Of a stretch of 64,000 nucleotides of DNA, positions 31,801-42,117 are shown one piece after another. The stretch's first letter is position 1. The number at the start of each line of letters is the position of its first letter. Source of the stretch: Scilla litardierei (lineage: Eukaryota > Streptophyta > Magnoliopsida > Asparagales > Asparagaceae); assembly GCA_030789695.1 (NCBI GenBank), contig CM061133.1, forward strand, positions 96,119,128 through 96,183,127, read 5' to 3'. The position numbers and the translations under genes are program-made. The notes beneath the pieces are model-generated. The model did no database searches. It was not told where the DNA came from and saw only the letters and a program-made list of their open reading frames with translations.

Positions 31801-34800
31801 AGGCTTATCTCATCACTCCTATTTACAATATTCCGAAAATGTACACAGATTACAAATTTTGTCACCATCAAGCAGCTGCTGAATCCAGAAACTCTGGAGA
31901 GGTGTGCTAAGTTTCGTCGCCTCTGATGTGGTCTTCAGACTATATGGTCAGCTCCACGGAACCAGCCTCTATCCCAATCGTCACTGGGATGTGATGTACC
32001 ACCAGGCGCCCTTAAATACACCATTGGTGTGATTCTGGAATGGTGAGGATCTCGGAATTATAGGATGATGTTGACTTCATAAGTTGCTTTGCATATTTGC
32101 AGTAGATGGTCATCCCACTGTTGGTACCTGTTCTGTGATTTCACAGCATAGGGACTGGACCTGAAACCTGCATTTGCATAAACATTGGAGGATGCTACTA
32201 CATTTTGTAAGTCCGAATATTTCGACCCTTGGAGTAAGCGCAGAAGGCTTAACTCAGGTCTAATGGCCCTTTTTAGGTGCCAACTATATCTGGCTAATGA
32301 GTTTACTGCAATTGTTATACCGGGACACATGCAGTTAGCCAGGAGTGCATGATTGCACTAAGATAAGGGACTTTAGGACCAGGTATATCCTCCCCCTCTT
32401 CCAGCGATCGGAAGGGTTCTTTTTGTTCATCCAGTAAGTGTACCACCGTAGGTGTTCTTTGGATGACAATGGTCCTGTTAATATCTCCCACGCACTTCTG
32501 GGCGTTTGTAACAGGATTCTATGAGCCATGACTTTATATTTGCCTAGGTCTTTTTTATTTCATGTTTTAAAAGTCAGGCTTGTACATTTATTTCGGTTTT
32601 CTCTTCAGGAGATCCGATGAGATGTTAGTTGTCTACAACTAAGATCTCTAAACCTGTTCTTTGCATAGATGCAAAGACAACCTTCAGAAGGAATCATTGA
32701 CTTGTCAAGTGATTCTCTTGGTTGTACATTTATTTATACTTATTGTTTTTCTTGAATAGACGTCCCGAAGTCTATTCAGGCAATTTAAGGAGATGTGGAA
32801 ATTATCTTTACAAGATATCCACGAAGGTATGCCGTCACAACATCCAATAACAGCATATCCAAAATTTTCCTTCGCCAAATCGTAAGGTATTCGCTTTTGA
32901 TAACTTAGGGAGACTGATGCATCATTTATGAGACATGCTCATTTGAATTTGTTTCGATCCCTAGTTTCAGCGAAATTTTCCTTGGGCTATAGGTTGTACC
33001 GTATAGCATACGATTTTGTATTTATTTTTCTTATGTTAGCAATACTTTGTTTTATCCACAGGTTTGACACCTTTTGGTGTCTGGACTTCAGGTCCGAACA
33101 TTTCACGTTTCATAAGTGAGTCCAGCTCATCTTTTATTGCCACGTTCCACGTTTGGCCAATCTCTACGTTTGCCTTCTAGCAACGGAGTGTGGAACGATA
33201 ATTTATAAACATCATCGCCATTGCGATGTATATGGCAATATGATACGTGAATACATTGTCGACAATTTTTGTTCTATCTGTCCAACACCTCCCCAGTACG
33301 TACAACATTTACTTAATTTCACTTTTTCCCGGCAATTCCTCTGCAGTGGATTCCGGGAAGGGTGATGGTGTGGACAGGAGCTCATTGTCCTGTGGTAGTA
33401 TTGTCTTAAGGTCTCCAGGAGTTTCTGTCCTTGGAGCCTGGTGGTCTGCCTCTTTTCTGTTGAGGATCAGCCACTTCTGCTGCTGGTGGATTGCATCCAT
33501 TCTCGGGGATGTCAATCCTAGCTGGAGTTTTTGCAGCAGGGATGTGTGATCTGACAATCTTCTGGTTGTCAATAAATGATTCCGGTAATTGGTAGACAGT
33601 GTTCTGTATGTGGAGGATCTTCGGGATCTCTTCTACACATTGTATTGTTACCGGATCATGGTGGGTCAAACTTTTTGTATCCCACGTTATAATTTTCTTC
33701 GCACCAGATTTTCTAGTATCTGGGCATATATTTGGGAAACTTGTCTCATCGAAATCACAGTCTTCAAGATGTGCCTTAAATGCGTCCCCCGTTTGGGGTT
33801 CTAGGTATCTTATAAGTGAGGGTGAGTCAAACCCTGCATGGATACCTAGGCGACGTTGAGTACCGTTTTGGTCCTCTTTGGTGGTGCGATGGGGATTTAA
33901 GACTGCGCGACCGGAGATTCTCAGATGAGAGATGTTCGGTGGCATTCCATATGCAAATTGCATTGGAGACTCTGACCTCCAGAGGGTCTTATTTTCATTT
34001 ACGATGCAGCATGCAGAGTTTGCATGTCCCCATGCATCCATAGGCAATCGGGATTTAATGGACGTTTAGTCCATTGGAGTCTACTTTTCAGTAACTCTGC
34101 CGACCCATTTTGGGTATGAACATGCGGCACTTGTATGTTCATTTTCAATTCCCGTTGATTTGCAGTACTCTTGAAAAGACTGGGAGGTATATTTCCCAAC
34201 ATTAACCAGACTTATTTACAATATTTTATTGTCTGGGAAATGTGCCCGCAACATTTTTATTCTTGTGCCAATAGCTTTTGGAAAAGCTAAGTTGCGGGTC
34301 TTGTAGTAGACATACGTACGAATATTCTGAGGATGCATTTATCAGTACAATGAAGTACCAAAATAGCCCACTAGGGGTGGTGGATTTTATCCACATCTGT
34401 CTCCTTGTATTCTTTTTGAGGAAGCGTGGAGATTCTTTTTCAACTTATTGTGGAGATGGCCTTGCAATTAGTCTTCCCTTATAGTAAGGGATGCGAGGGA
34501 ATTTTCCCTTCTGAAGAATCTTCTGGTTCTTCAAGTCATACCCATAGGATAAGATGCTGTGCATCACAAATCCAGGGTGGCCAAGTCCAACATGCCAGAG
34601 TGAAAACTCGGCTGATGTAGGGCACTTCAGGTGCTCCGTTTAATTCTGCTTCCTTTCTCCGAATCTTCGTATGGTAGAGGCCTATAAGGCTCTCAAAACG
34701 TTCAAGTGTGGATTTTACTCCTTTTTCTTGAGACGTTGCATACGGTAATTTTTCTTTTACATTTGCTGTTTCCAAATGGGATCCGTTGAAACGGATGTCC

Positions 34801-34960
34801 TTGAAACTTAGAAAGTTTCTTTTTGGAATTCGGGGGGATTAGTGCATCCATTATTTTTGTGTCGTTTGGGGGCAACTGTGTTGCATTCCCTGGATCTTCA
34901 ATATAGCCCTGATATTGGGCTTTGTATTGATAGAAATCGTACGTGTTTATTGTCTACTAA
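31801..34960 (-). pseudogene. pol relic of element B
   Basis: Decayed copia pol in minus orientation. Recognisable parts are pre-integrase traces at 34536-34775; integrase at 33999-34202 (HVHTQNGSAELLKSRLQW), then a frame change; integrase C-terminal part at 33406-34047 (MPMDAWGHANSACC, RRLGIHAGFDSPSLIRYLEP); reverse transcriptase traces at 32900-33120; and RNase H at 32058-32330 (AVNSLARYSWHLKRAIRPEL). The frame change before MPMDAWGHA and the stop after CAAGGAAAATTTCGC are at the same bases as in C. No YVDD or complete catalytic triad can be read. Confidence 0.88.
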
Positions 34961-35123
34961 GCATTTATGATTGCAGTTTCAAAAGATGAAACGTATCGGC
35001 ACATGCATATTTAGATAAACATTTTCATTTATTGTCTACTAAACATTTTCATTCAGAACAAATTTCATAAAAAATGCTCTCATAAATTATTCTCAAAACA
35101 AATTGCTAAGATAAAAATAAGGG

Positions 35124-36044
35124 CTAATCAAGCAAGTCATCATTTTCGAAGTTGTCAGCTGAAAACTTGACTGGAGCATCAGATGTCATCAGGTTTGTTT
35201 CAACTTTATTTTTCTTGTTCTTTTTATACAAATCCTGGAGATGATGCGGAGTTCAGCACACTCTGGACCAGTGGCTTTTCAAGCCACAATTGTGGCACTA
35301 GTCTTCCCATTCCCTCTTGGGTGGGGTGAATTATTTTTGTCATTTTTGTGCCACGTGAACTTCCGCTTATTTCGCTGCTGCTGTACATGGCCCTTGGCAT
35401 TTTTCTGTTGACCCCCCTTCTGTGGTATTTCTTTTCTTTTTATTATCTCTCTTCTTTTTGAAGGAAGAGGAATAGTGAGCTTCTGGTGGGGGGCAGTGCC
35501 GGGGAGCGTAGATTGTGAGTGGAGAGGAGAAGCTCTCTGTTTTGCTCAGCCATGAGTAAACACGACAGCAGCTCGGAATACTTGGTGAACTTTTTTTTTT
35601 TTATGGAAGGACGTATACGTCTTTTCCAGCATGCGATTTTCTGAGACTTTTTCACCACACAACTTCAGGCGTGCGGTGATGCTAAAAAGTGCTGAGTTGT
35701 ACTCAGCGACGGACTTTAAGTCCTGCAGTCTCAGGTTCTCCCACTCGTATCGTGCCCTTGGGAGTATAACATCTTTCTGATGTTTATACCCGTCCTCAAG
35801 GGCAGTCCATAGCTCAAGTGGATCTTCGACCGTAAGGTATTCAGCCTTTAAGGTCTTGTCCACATGGCGGCGAATATAGATGATGGCTTGCGCTATCTCT
35901 ATATCGCTAACATTTTCTTTTTCATTCACAACAACGATGAGGGTCTTTTGCCCGCAGGTGAAACTTTACATCTAGCTGCCAGCTTAGATAGTTTCTACCT
36001 GATGCTTCCAGTACTTCGAAATTAACGCTTGCAATATTAGCCAT
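35124..36044 (-). pseudogene. gag of element B
   Basis: The start is ATG 36044 (MANIASVNFEVLEASGRN). An extra A near 35953 shifts the frame after FHLRAK. It then reads open from 35929 through EYLTVEDPLELWTALEDGYK, ILPRARYEWENLRLQ and ENRMLEKTYTSFHK. At 35590-35605 a run of A replaces about 36 bp found in C and removes part of the MQQYRE segment. The zinc-knuckle region is around 35255-35300 and the end, matching DDLLD, at 35124. These lesions are private to B. Confidence 0.88.
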
Positions 36045-37007
36045 TTATCTAGCAGAGCACAAACATGCATGAATTAATAATTAATCAGAGAAAACATTTT
36101 CATGCGGAGGCAATATTTAACGAAAAACTAAATGTGTGGATCGGCCAGTCCCACAAGAAAGAGTCCAAAAGTCCACAGTCCAAATTATACAAATTTGCAG
36201 CTTTAAAAATGAAAATACAACTTTGGAAACCCCGTGGGTCCCATATGATATCTCCATCTTCAAGCGTGGCCTCCGTCTTCATGGAAGTTGGTCTTCTTTC
36301 TTTGACATTTACATAAATTCCTCACTACAATTTCTCTCAAAAATAAAAGAAAAGTGCAGGAAATCAACTGTGGGACTAAACGGCCGATCCAAAAACCACA
36401 TTTAGCAATTCATGCAAAAATATTGTGCTCATCAACATTTTCATCAGACATTTTCATCACAGGCATCACAGGCATTTAATATTCGCAGAGATGGATAAAT
36501 AATTTAAACACTTAATAATTATTGGACCACTGGGCAACGTCATACACCGTTAGGTTACTAACGGCAGAGCGGTCGCAGGATCTTCCTAATTATTAAGTTT
36601 TAAATACAATGCACAACCACGCATATAATATCCAACAGAATATACCAGAGATGCAAAGCATGTAAATATGATATTTGCAGAAAACATCATTACAATGCAA
36701 AGGTTGTAATCCGAATGAGGTTTAATCAATTAAATTGATTAAGAGCCCAAAATAAACATTTTCTTTGTCAGAGGGAAAAGTTTCCCTCATCATCCCAAAA
36801 GCCCCCCCAAGAATCCCCAAAAAGTCCTCGCCTGCCCGATATTTGTCCCGTAATATACCGTGATTTTTCACGAATATTTTGCACTTAAATCCCCCTTTTG
36901 AATTAATATTTAGGCTAATAAATTGCCTTTTGAGGCGAGTTTATAGCCCTTTGCCTCCCCCCAATTTTTTTTTTTTTTTTTTTTCTTCTTTCAGATAAAC
37001 CAGCCTG
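36045..37007 (-). other. Leader of element B, gag-proximal part
   Basis: Untranslated. It is the closest available copy of the C leader without the A insertion: 36555-36565 holds TTACTAACGGCAG, the empty site for A. Confidence 0.8.
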
Positions 37008-37207
37008 CGGGCCTGAAGCCCGCAGTCGACCTATGGGCTTCAGGCCCATATGTCTCTCTCTTTTTTTTTTTTTTGGGAAATCTGTGGGCCTGAAGCCCAC
37101 AGATCTACTGTGGGCTTCAGGCCCACAGATCTGTTTTTTTTTTAATAAGAAAAATTGGCCTGTGGGCCTGAAGCCCACAGGCTGCCTGTGGGCTTCAGGC
37201 CCACAGG
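37008..37207. repeat. Three hairpin-forming units in leader of B
   Basis: Units lie at about 37008-37050, 37083-37132 and 37160-37205. Stems are TGCGGGC/GCCCGCA, TATGGGC/GCCCATA and TGTGGGC/GCCCACA, each with a CTGAA or TTCAG loop, separated by T runs of 10-16. Both strands of a stem vary together. Confidence 0.82.
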
Positions 37208-37239
37208 TTTTTATCTGTTTTTTTTTGTTTAGGGCTCGC

Positions 37240-37640
37240 TGGTTTGGGGGGGCCGGCGCCACCGCCGCCCCCTGCAGGGGGGGCGCGGCCGCCGGGGGCC
37301 GCCGCCCCCTGCAGGGGGGCGCGGCCGCGGGGGCCGCCCCCCCTGCAGGGGGGCGCGGCCGCGGGGGCCGCCCCCCCTGCAGGGGGGAACGGCCCGGGGG
37401 GCCGCCCCCCCTGCAGGGGGGAACGGCCAGGGCCGTCCCCCTGCAGGGGGCGCGGCCTCGGGGGCCGCCGCCCCATGCAGGGGCGGCGGCGGGGGCCGCC
37501 CCCCCTGCAGGGGGAGGCGGCCAAGGGGGGCCGCCCCCCTGCAGGGGGAGGCGGCCACGGGGGCCGCCGCCCCCTGCAGGGGCGGCGGCGGGGGCCGCCC
37601 CCCCTGCAGGGGGAGGCGGCCAGGGACGGGGGGGGGTTTT
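37240..37640. repeat. GC-rich palindromic array in leader of B
   Basis: About twelve units, each a CCCCCTGCAGGGGG-type palindrome joined by GGCGGC/GCGGCC linkers. Six-frame openness gives Pro/Gly/Ala/Arg peptides on both strands, which I treat as artefacts. The same array is at 1-110 in C. Confidence 0.92.
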
Positions 37641-38049
37641 CCGGCGAGGGGGGGGGGGAGGGTTTCCGGCGACGGCTAGCCGTCGGAGAGATCAAAATTA
37701 GGGTTTTGTCCCTAAAAATTGAGTTTTTGCCCTAAAAATTGGGTTTTTACCCTAAAAATTGGGTTTTTGGGATGAAAAATCCGTCGTTTTCAAGGCGACA
37801 ATGAATCCCCATGACGATCTTGTGAGATCTAGGGGAGGGGTAATCATACGTATGATTAAAAATCTTGTTTTTAGAGTTTTTACCTCTATATCCGTCCTCC
37901 GGATATAGCGACGGTTGCTCGAAGCCCTACGCGGATGACGACCCTTGATGGAGGAAGCCTTGCACCGCGCTCGTCAATCTCCCGTCTCGCCTTCGCCTTC
38001 GCCTTTGCAACGAACGGAAAAAAAATTTGTGGAAAACAAAAAATTTTAG

Positions 38050-38067
38050 AGGCTCGTGCTGATAACG
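38050..38067 (-). promoter_or_regulatory. Primer-site position of element B
   Basis: On the minus strand ACGTTATCAGCACGAG follows the 5' LTR. It is not complementary to a tRNA CCA end. Element D has the same bases although its LTR differs. Confidence 0.65.
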
Positions 38068-38203
38068 TGTTATGAATCAACTGCTGAGGGGAGAGCCCTC
38101 AAGTCTATATTTATAGCCAAAGGGGAGAGTACAAGTGGGTATGGGCCCAACCACTTGGGTTGGCCCAATAACTCATCAACCCAGTAAATACACATTCACA
38201 ACA
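38068..38203 (-). repeat. 5' LTR of element B
   Basis: 136 bp, identical to 31254-31389. The target duplication AAATG follows at 38204-38208. Confidence 0.96.
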
Positions 38204-38208
38204 AAATG

Positions 38209-38496
38209 TATTTTTTTGACTAAAAAGAATACTATAAAAAATGGCTTTATAAAACTTCGCGAGTACTGTAGCTTTTATCACCTATAAACGCAATATCCTG
38301 ATACATTAAACAATCTCAGTTTAAAGTAATTTATTATTTTAAGATTAATATTTTGTCATGCTGTTTACTATTTGCATCCACCGTCCACTGATATACAATC
38401 CTCGTTGTGTCACTGGCAAGAAATCCATAATGCAAGCAAGCAGGAACCAACAAACTTGTATTGTTATTTAATATCATGGGCCGGTTTTAAGGGGTT
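38209..38496. other. Unassigned A/T-rich DNA
   Basis: A short stretch between element B and the gypsy LTR. No gene or repeat is recognised. Confidence 0.6.
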
Positions 38497-41400
38497 TGTC
38501 TCAAACTACGTTGGGATTATTGTAATGGGCTTATGACCCGAGGGCCCATCAATCTGGCTCCCAAAAGAATCTGACCTCAGCCCAGGACACCACTGAAGAC
38601 TGATGTTCATTGTATCTCGGCTTTAAATATGTACGAAATAAATTATGCTTTCCACCTTCAGTTTGGACGACGAAACTCTTTTTCAAAAGTTTTCAACTCA
38701 CAAAAAATTTATTCATTTCTTCAAATTTTGTAAAAATTAATTCTCTTTGGTTGTGTCGCATTGACATTTAGGAAATGCGTCTGTTTAGCAATGGGGGCCA
38801 GCCGAGCTTGCCAAATGGGACCCTTTGTGAGTTGCTCTCGCTTTCGAAGACCTCCTGACCTTGACTTGATAGTTCAGCCTAAGCCGGTTCCAGCATGACT
38901 CTTTTAGGACGACCTCGCTACTCGAGCTTGGCTCCTTGCTAGCAGACCCCTACAAGGGCAACCTCGCTACCCAAGGTCGGCACCTTCAACTTTATGGCCC
39001 GAGCACTTGCCCACCTGTCAGGATCAGCCCGCGCAACCACAATGGCACGATCTCAGGTGGGTAGGCCGCACTCTCTCCATGCAATTACCAACTGGTCTAT
39101 TGGACACGTACGTAACGACCAGCTTTATCAGGGGACGCGTATCAGTTTTATCGGGGAATGTGGGCTATGCTAGAGAATTTGCAAACCATGACCTCCTTGC
39201 ATTATCTACTTACTCCTTTTATCTTTGGATTCGGTTACGCCTGAGAATCCATGCCCATCATAACTGTCTGACGTGGCATAACATCCCCCAGGATCCGTAT
39301 AAATGGCAGATCATCTCTACCATAAGGCAGCTCGGAACTCATGTCTAAACTTACATGCTTAAACTAAATGCTCAATTCATATGCCTCACACACAATATCC
39401 ATACGGACTATCTTACCCCCGCAACACTTCATGTTGGATACACCGTATAGTTGGATACACCGATCATTGATTTCTTGTTTGATGATAACAAACCTTCATG
39501 AATGTTTTGATGTGTTTGTTAAGTATTTTTCAGGGCCAAATAAACATGGAGAAAATAATGGCAAACTTGTGAATATTGACCAATGACAGTGATGTAAATT
39601 CAAGCAAAAGATGGGGAGGTGGCAATCTCGTGATTAAGAGAATTGGATTTGGTCAATATGACATGGATGGATAAGAAACTATATTCAAAAAGAGAATCAA
39701 ATCAATTTGACTTAAGAGGATTTGACTTGGTCAAATTTGGTTGAATTTGGATACTAAAAGAGTTTTACGTTGACCAAGTTCATTGGACCAAGATGAGAAT
39801 AAATCGATTCAAATCAATTGTAATTGATATTGAATTTGAGTTAAACTAAGAGATATCCATAAGATGAGAACACATCAACTCAAATCTTCTATCCAAAGGA
39901 ATTCATATTGGAGTACTACTCTTGGATCAATTCATATATAAGATCCACCAAGAGGGAGAGCAAAGATTGGAGAGAAGGGGCCGGCCAACATTATACCAAA
40001 ACCCTAGCAAATTTTCCTCTTGTCGCAAGATCTCTGTGGTCCTCCAAACAAGCAAGCCAAATCCTATGATGCCACAAGCTTATTCTCACAAGCATACATC
40101 CAAGCCAAGGGACAAAGCTATAAAATCTTCATCATTCTCTTAGCTAACCAATCATCTTCTAGCTATCTATTCAAGTTGCTACAAAAGATACAATATTTGA
40201 GCACACATCTTGGAGTAAGAATCGACAGCACAAACAAAAGGAAGCCAAAGCCATGAGTACCTAAGGCCCCATCAACGCAAGCCATCTTCAAGTTCTCCTC
40301 ATCGTCATCATACAACTCATGGCAAGTAGCTCCGAGCATCTCCAAGTCAGAGTCGTAGGCATCCTAAGCACAAAGCCATGGCACCATCATCCTTGTTGCC
40401 TCGACATCCTACGGCTATGGCATCCCCAGCACAAAGGCTCAACTTCATCAACAACCAGCCACAACATCCTCAACGTCTCCTCGTGCTGCCAGCAACTTCC
40501 TCGTCTTCGAGACATCGTCACCTTCATCCTCTGTGCAAGCTGCCGGCAAAAGCTCTTTCGAAGTCCATCTCTACTGCCGAAGTCCATCTTGTGTTGCTGT
40601 ACTAGTATTGCTGCCAGTCAGAGTTTCCTCCTTGCGCCGTGGTGAACTCTTGCCGACAGGATCATCTGGCTGCCATGAAGCCCTGTCACCGAGAACCACC
40701 AAGCTGTTGTCGTGATCAGTGTTGCTGTCACAAGGAGCCCGAAGTCTTCGACTGCGGTTTACTAAAGTTTCATCCGATGCTGATAGATTGAAGAAATTTC
40801 CTTGCACAAAGCCCTCATCACAGTTCGCAGAAGGTTGCATGATCAAAGTAGGAAGTGTGTTGAAAGCTTCCTCATCTTTCTTTAAGTTAAACAACATTCA
40901 AGTCAGAAGCATTTCTAGAGCACTGATAAACATACAGACCTAGCCTTCTACAGAACAGTGCAAATTTAGTTTGCACACAAACCAGCTTGTGTGAAGTCTA
41001 CGCAATGATCTTTGGAGGACTACATTTTCTGAACCAGATATCAGATCGGTACACCGTTTGCGTCAGAGCGTAGTTGACGACGTGATGATTGACGGGGACT
41101 ACCAAAACATCACAAACTGAGTACTCTAAACTCTCTATCTTATTTATATTTGTGATATCGTTTAAAATAGATCTTTGTATTTATTTTACTTTTCGTTTTT
41201 GGGGTATTTTGGGCTCTTAACTTGTTGGGGCTAGTCAAGGGAAAGTTTTTGCTAGAATAGTAGTGTTCGACACTTTGGAGAGTGAGGTACCAACTTGGTG
41301 TGCTGAGTGTTAGGGCACGAGGTTTCGTGTTATTCTGTATCTTGATACTATTATTCTAATGATTACTTTGGGATTGTAGTAAGTCGGGGACGGCCGAACC

Positions 41401-41758
41401 AGGGTAAATATCATGTGCACTCTGTGACCGATGCTGCTTTATTTTTCCTGCACCATATTTGCTCTGTGATTGTTTGATTGAGTAGTCCGTTGTTTTTGTA
41501 TTCTCAAAAAAGTTTTATAAGACTATTCACACCCTCCTCTAGGCTTAGATCATGATCTAATACTTCCTCCATCAACCTGACTTAGTCATCATATGGTATT
41601 TGGGGGGTCTGCCCTCTGATCCTCTGACGTCCCTTCTCTCTTAGTTTCATATACTAGAGAAGGGGGTCGGCTCGGTGAAACCTTATCCGAGCTCTCTGTT
41701 GCGTGAATTTTCACCCCAGCAGTCGGATCCCGACTCTGCGAGATTTTAGGCATCAATA
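38497..41758 (+). repeat. LTR of a Ty3/gypsy element G (non-chromovirus type), interrupted
   Basis: The right end is set by a primer-site sequence starting TTGGCGCTAGACGAAGG at 41760, the class used by plant Tat/Ogre-like gypsy elements (normally TGGCGCC). The LTR end reads CATCAATA, probably a mutated CAACA. A TATA-like CCGTATAAATGG lies at 39294-39305. The left end TGTCTCAAAC at 38497 is my best guess. A SIRE-like solo LTR splits it (39432-41562). Without it the LTR is about 1.1 kb. Confidence 0.68.
39432..41562 (+). mobile_element. SIRE/Maximus-like solo LTR inside the gypsy LTR
   Basis: It starts TGTTGGATACACCG and has TTGATGATAACAAA nearby. Near the end is CACACCCTCCTCTAGGC, a mark of SIRE-type copia LTRs, and it ends CTAATA. 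Flanks are CTTCA (39427-39431) and CTTCC (41563-41567), 4 of 5 matched. It is homologous, inverted, to 43082-45283 (for example ACACCGTTTGCGTCAGA in both). No primer site or coding region is attached, so it is a product of LTR-LTR recombination. Open frames inside it are not genes. Confidence 0.83.
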
Positions 41759-41759
41759 G

Positions 41760-41779
41760 TTGGCGCTAGACGAAGGGCC
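41760..41779 (+). promoter_or_regulatory. Primer binding site of gypsy element G
   Basis: TTGGCGCTAGACGAAGGGCC starts one base after the LTR. It resembles the TGGCGCC-type sites of plant Tat-lineage gypsy elements, with a changed tail. Confidence 0.7.
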
Positions 41780-41864
41780 TTGTGACAACTCTCGTTGTAT
41801 ATGCTCTCATCACAGTTTTCTCCTCATCAACCTTCTCATCAACATCCTCTTCATCACCCCCTCA

Positions 41865-42017
41865 ATGACAAAAAGTAGGAAGATCGTGAAAAATGAGCCC
41901 AGCGGTGCCGATGGAGTCCATACCACAGAGGACAGCCAACTCGATGTAGGCCCGCCTCCAAAGCCTTCTGTTGCTCCCGTCGTGGATCCTGCTGCTCACA
42001 CAATGAATGATTTCTAG
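41865..42017 (+). pseudogene. Possible N-terminal gag fragment of element G
   Basis: A 50-codon open frame (MTKSRKIVKNEPSGADGV and on, Pro-rich middle, ending AAHTMNDF) lies about 100 bp after the primer site, where gag of a gypsy element should begin. It ends in TAG, and 100 bp later the sequence is cut by the Angela-like element. I cannot recognise a domain, so the call rests on position. Confidence 0.4.
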
Positions 42018-42117
42018 CCTCTGATGATGGAGCTCTGTGAGATGTAGGAGATCTAAGCCAGTCGGTTTAAGCTTTACACAAGAGATGGTCATGTATCTGA
42101 CACACAAAAGGAGATCC

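Larger units (their letters stand above)
31254..38203 (-). mobile_element. Ty1/copia element B (minus strand), very recent insertion
   Basis: Two LTRs of 136 bp (31254-31389, 38068-38203) are identical base for base as I read them. They are flanked by AAATG (31249-31253, 38204-38208). The element is complete from LTR to LTR (6950 bp) with leader, gag and pol order on the minus strand, yet gag and pol are riddled with frameshifts and stops. Several of these are shared with C. It must have been copied and inserted by proteins from another element. Confidence 0.97.

Noticed and set aside
37033..37735. Open frames of 109-222 codons on both strands in the GC array of B
   Set aside because: Composition artefact of CCCCCTGCAGGGGG repeats in the leader.
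40319..40943. Several open frames near 40.3-40.9 kb
   Set aside because: They lie inside a SIRE-like solo LTR, overlap on both strands, and show no domain.
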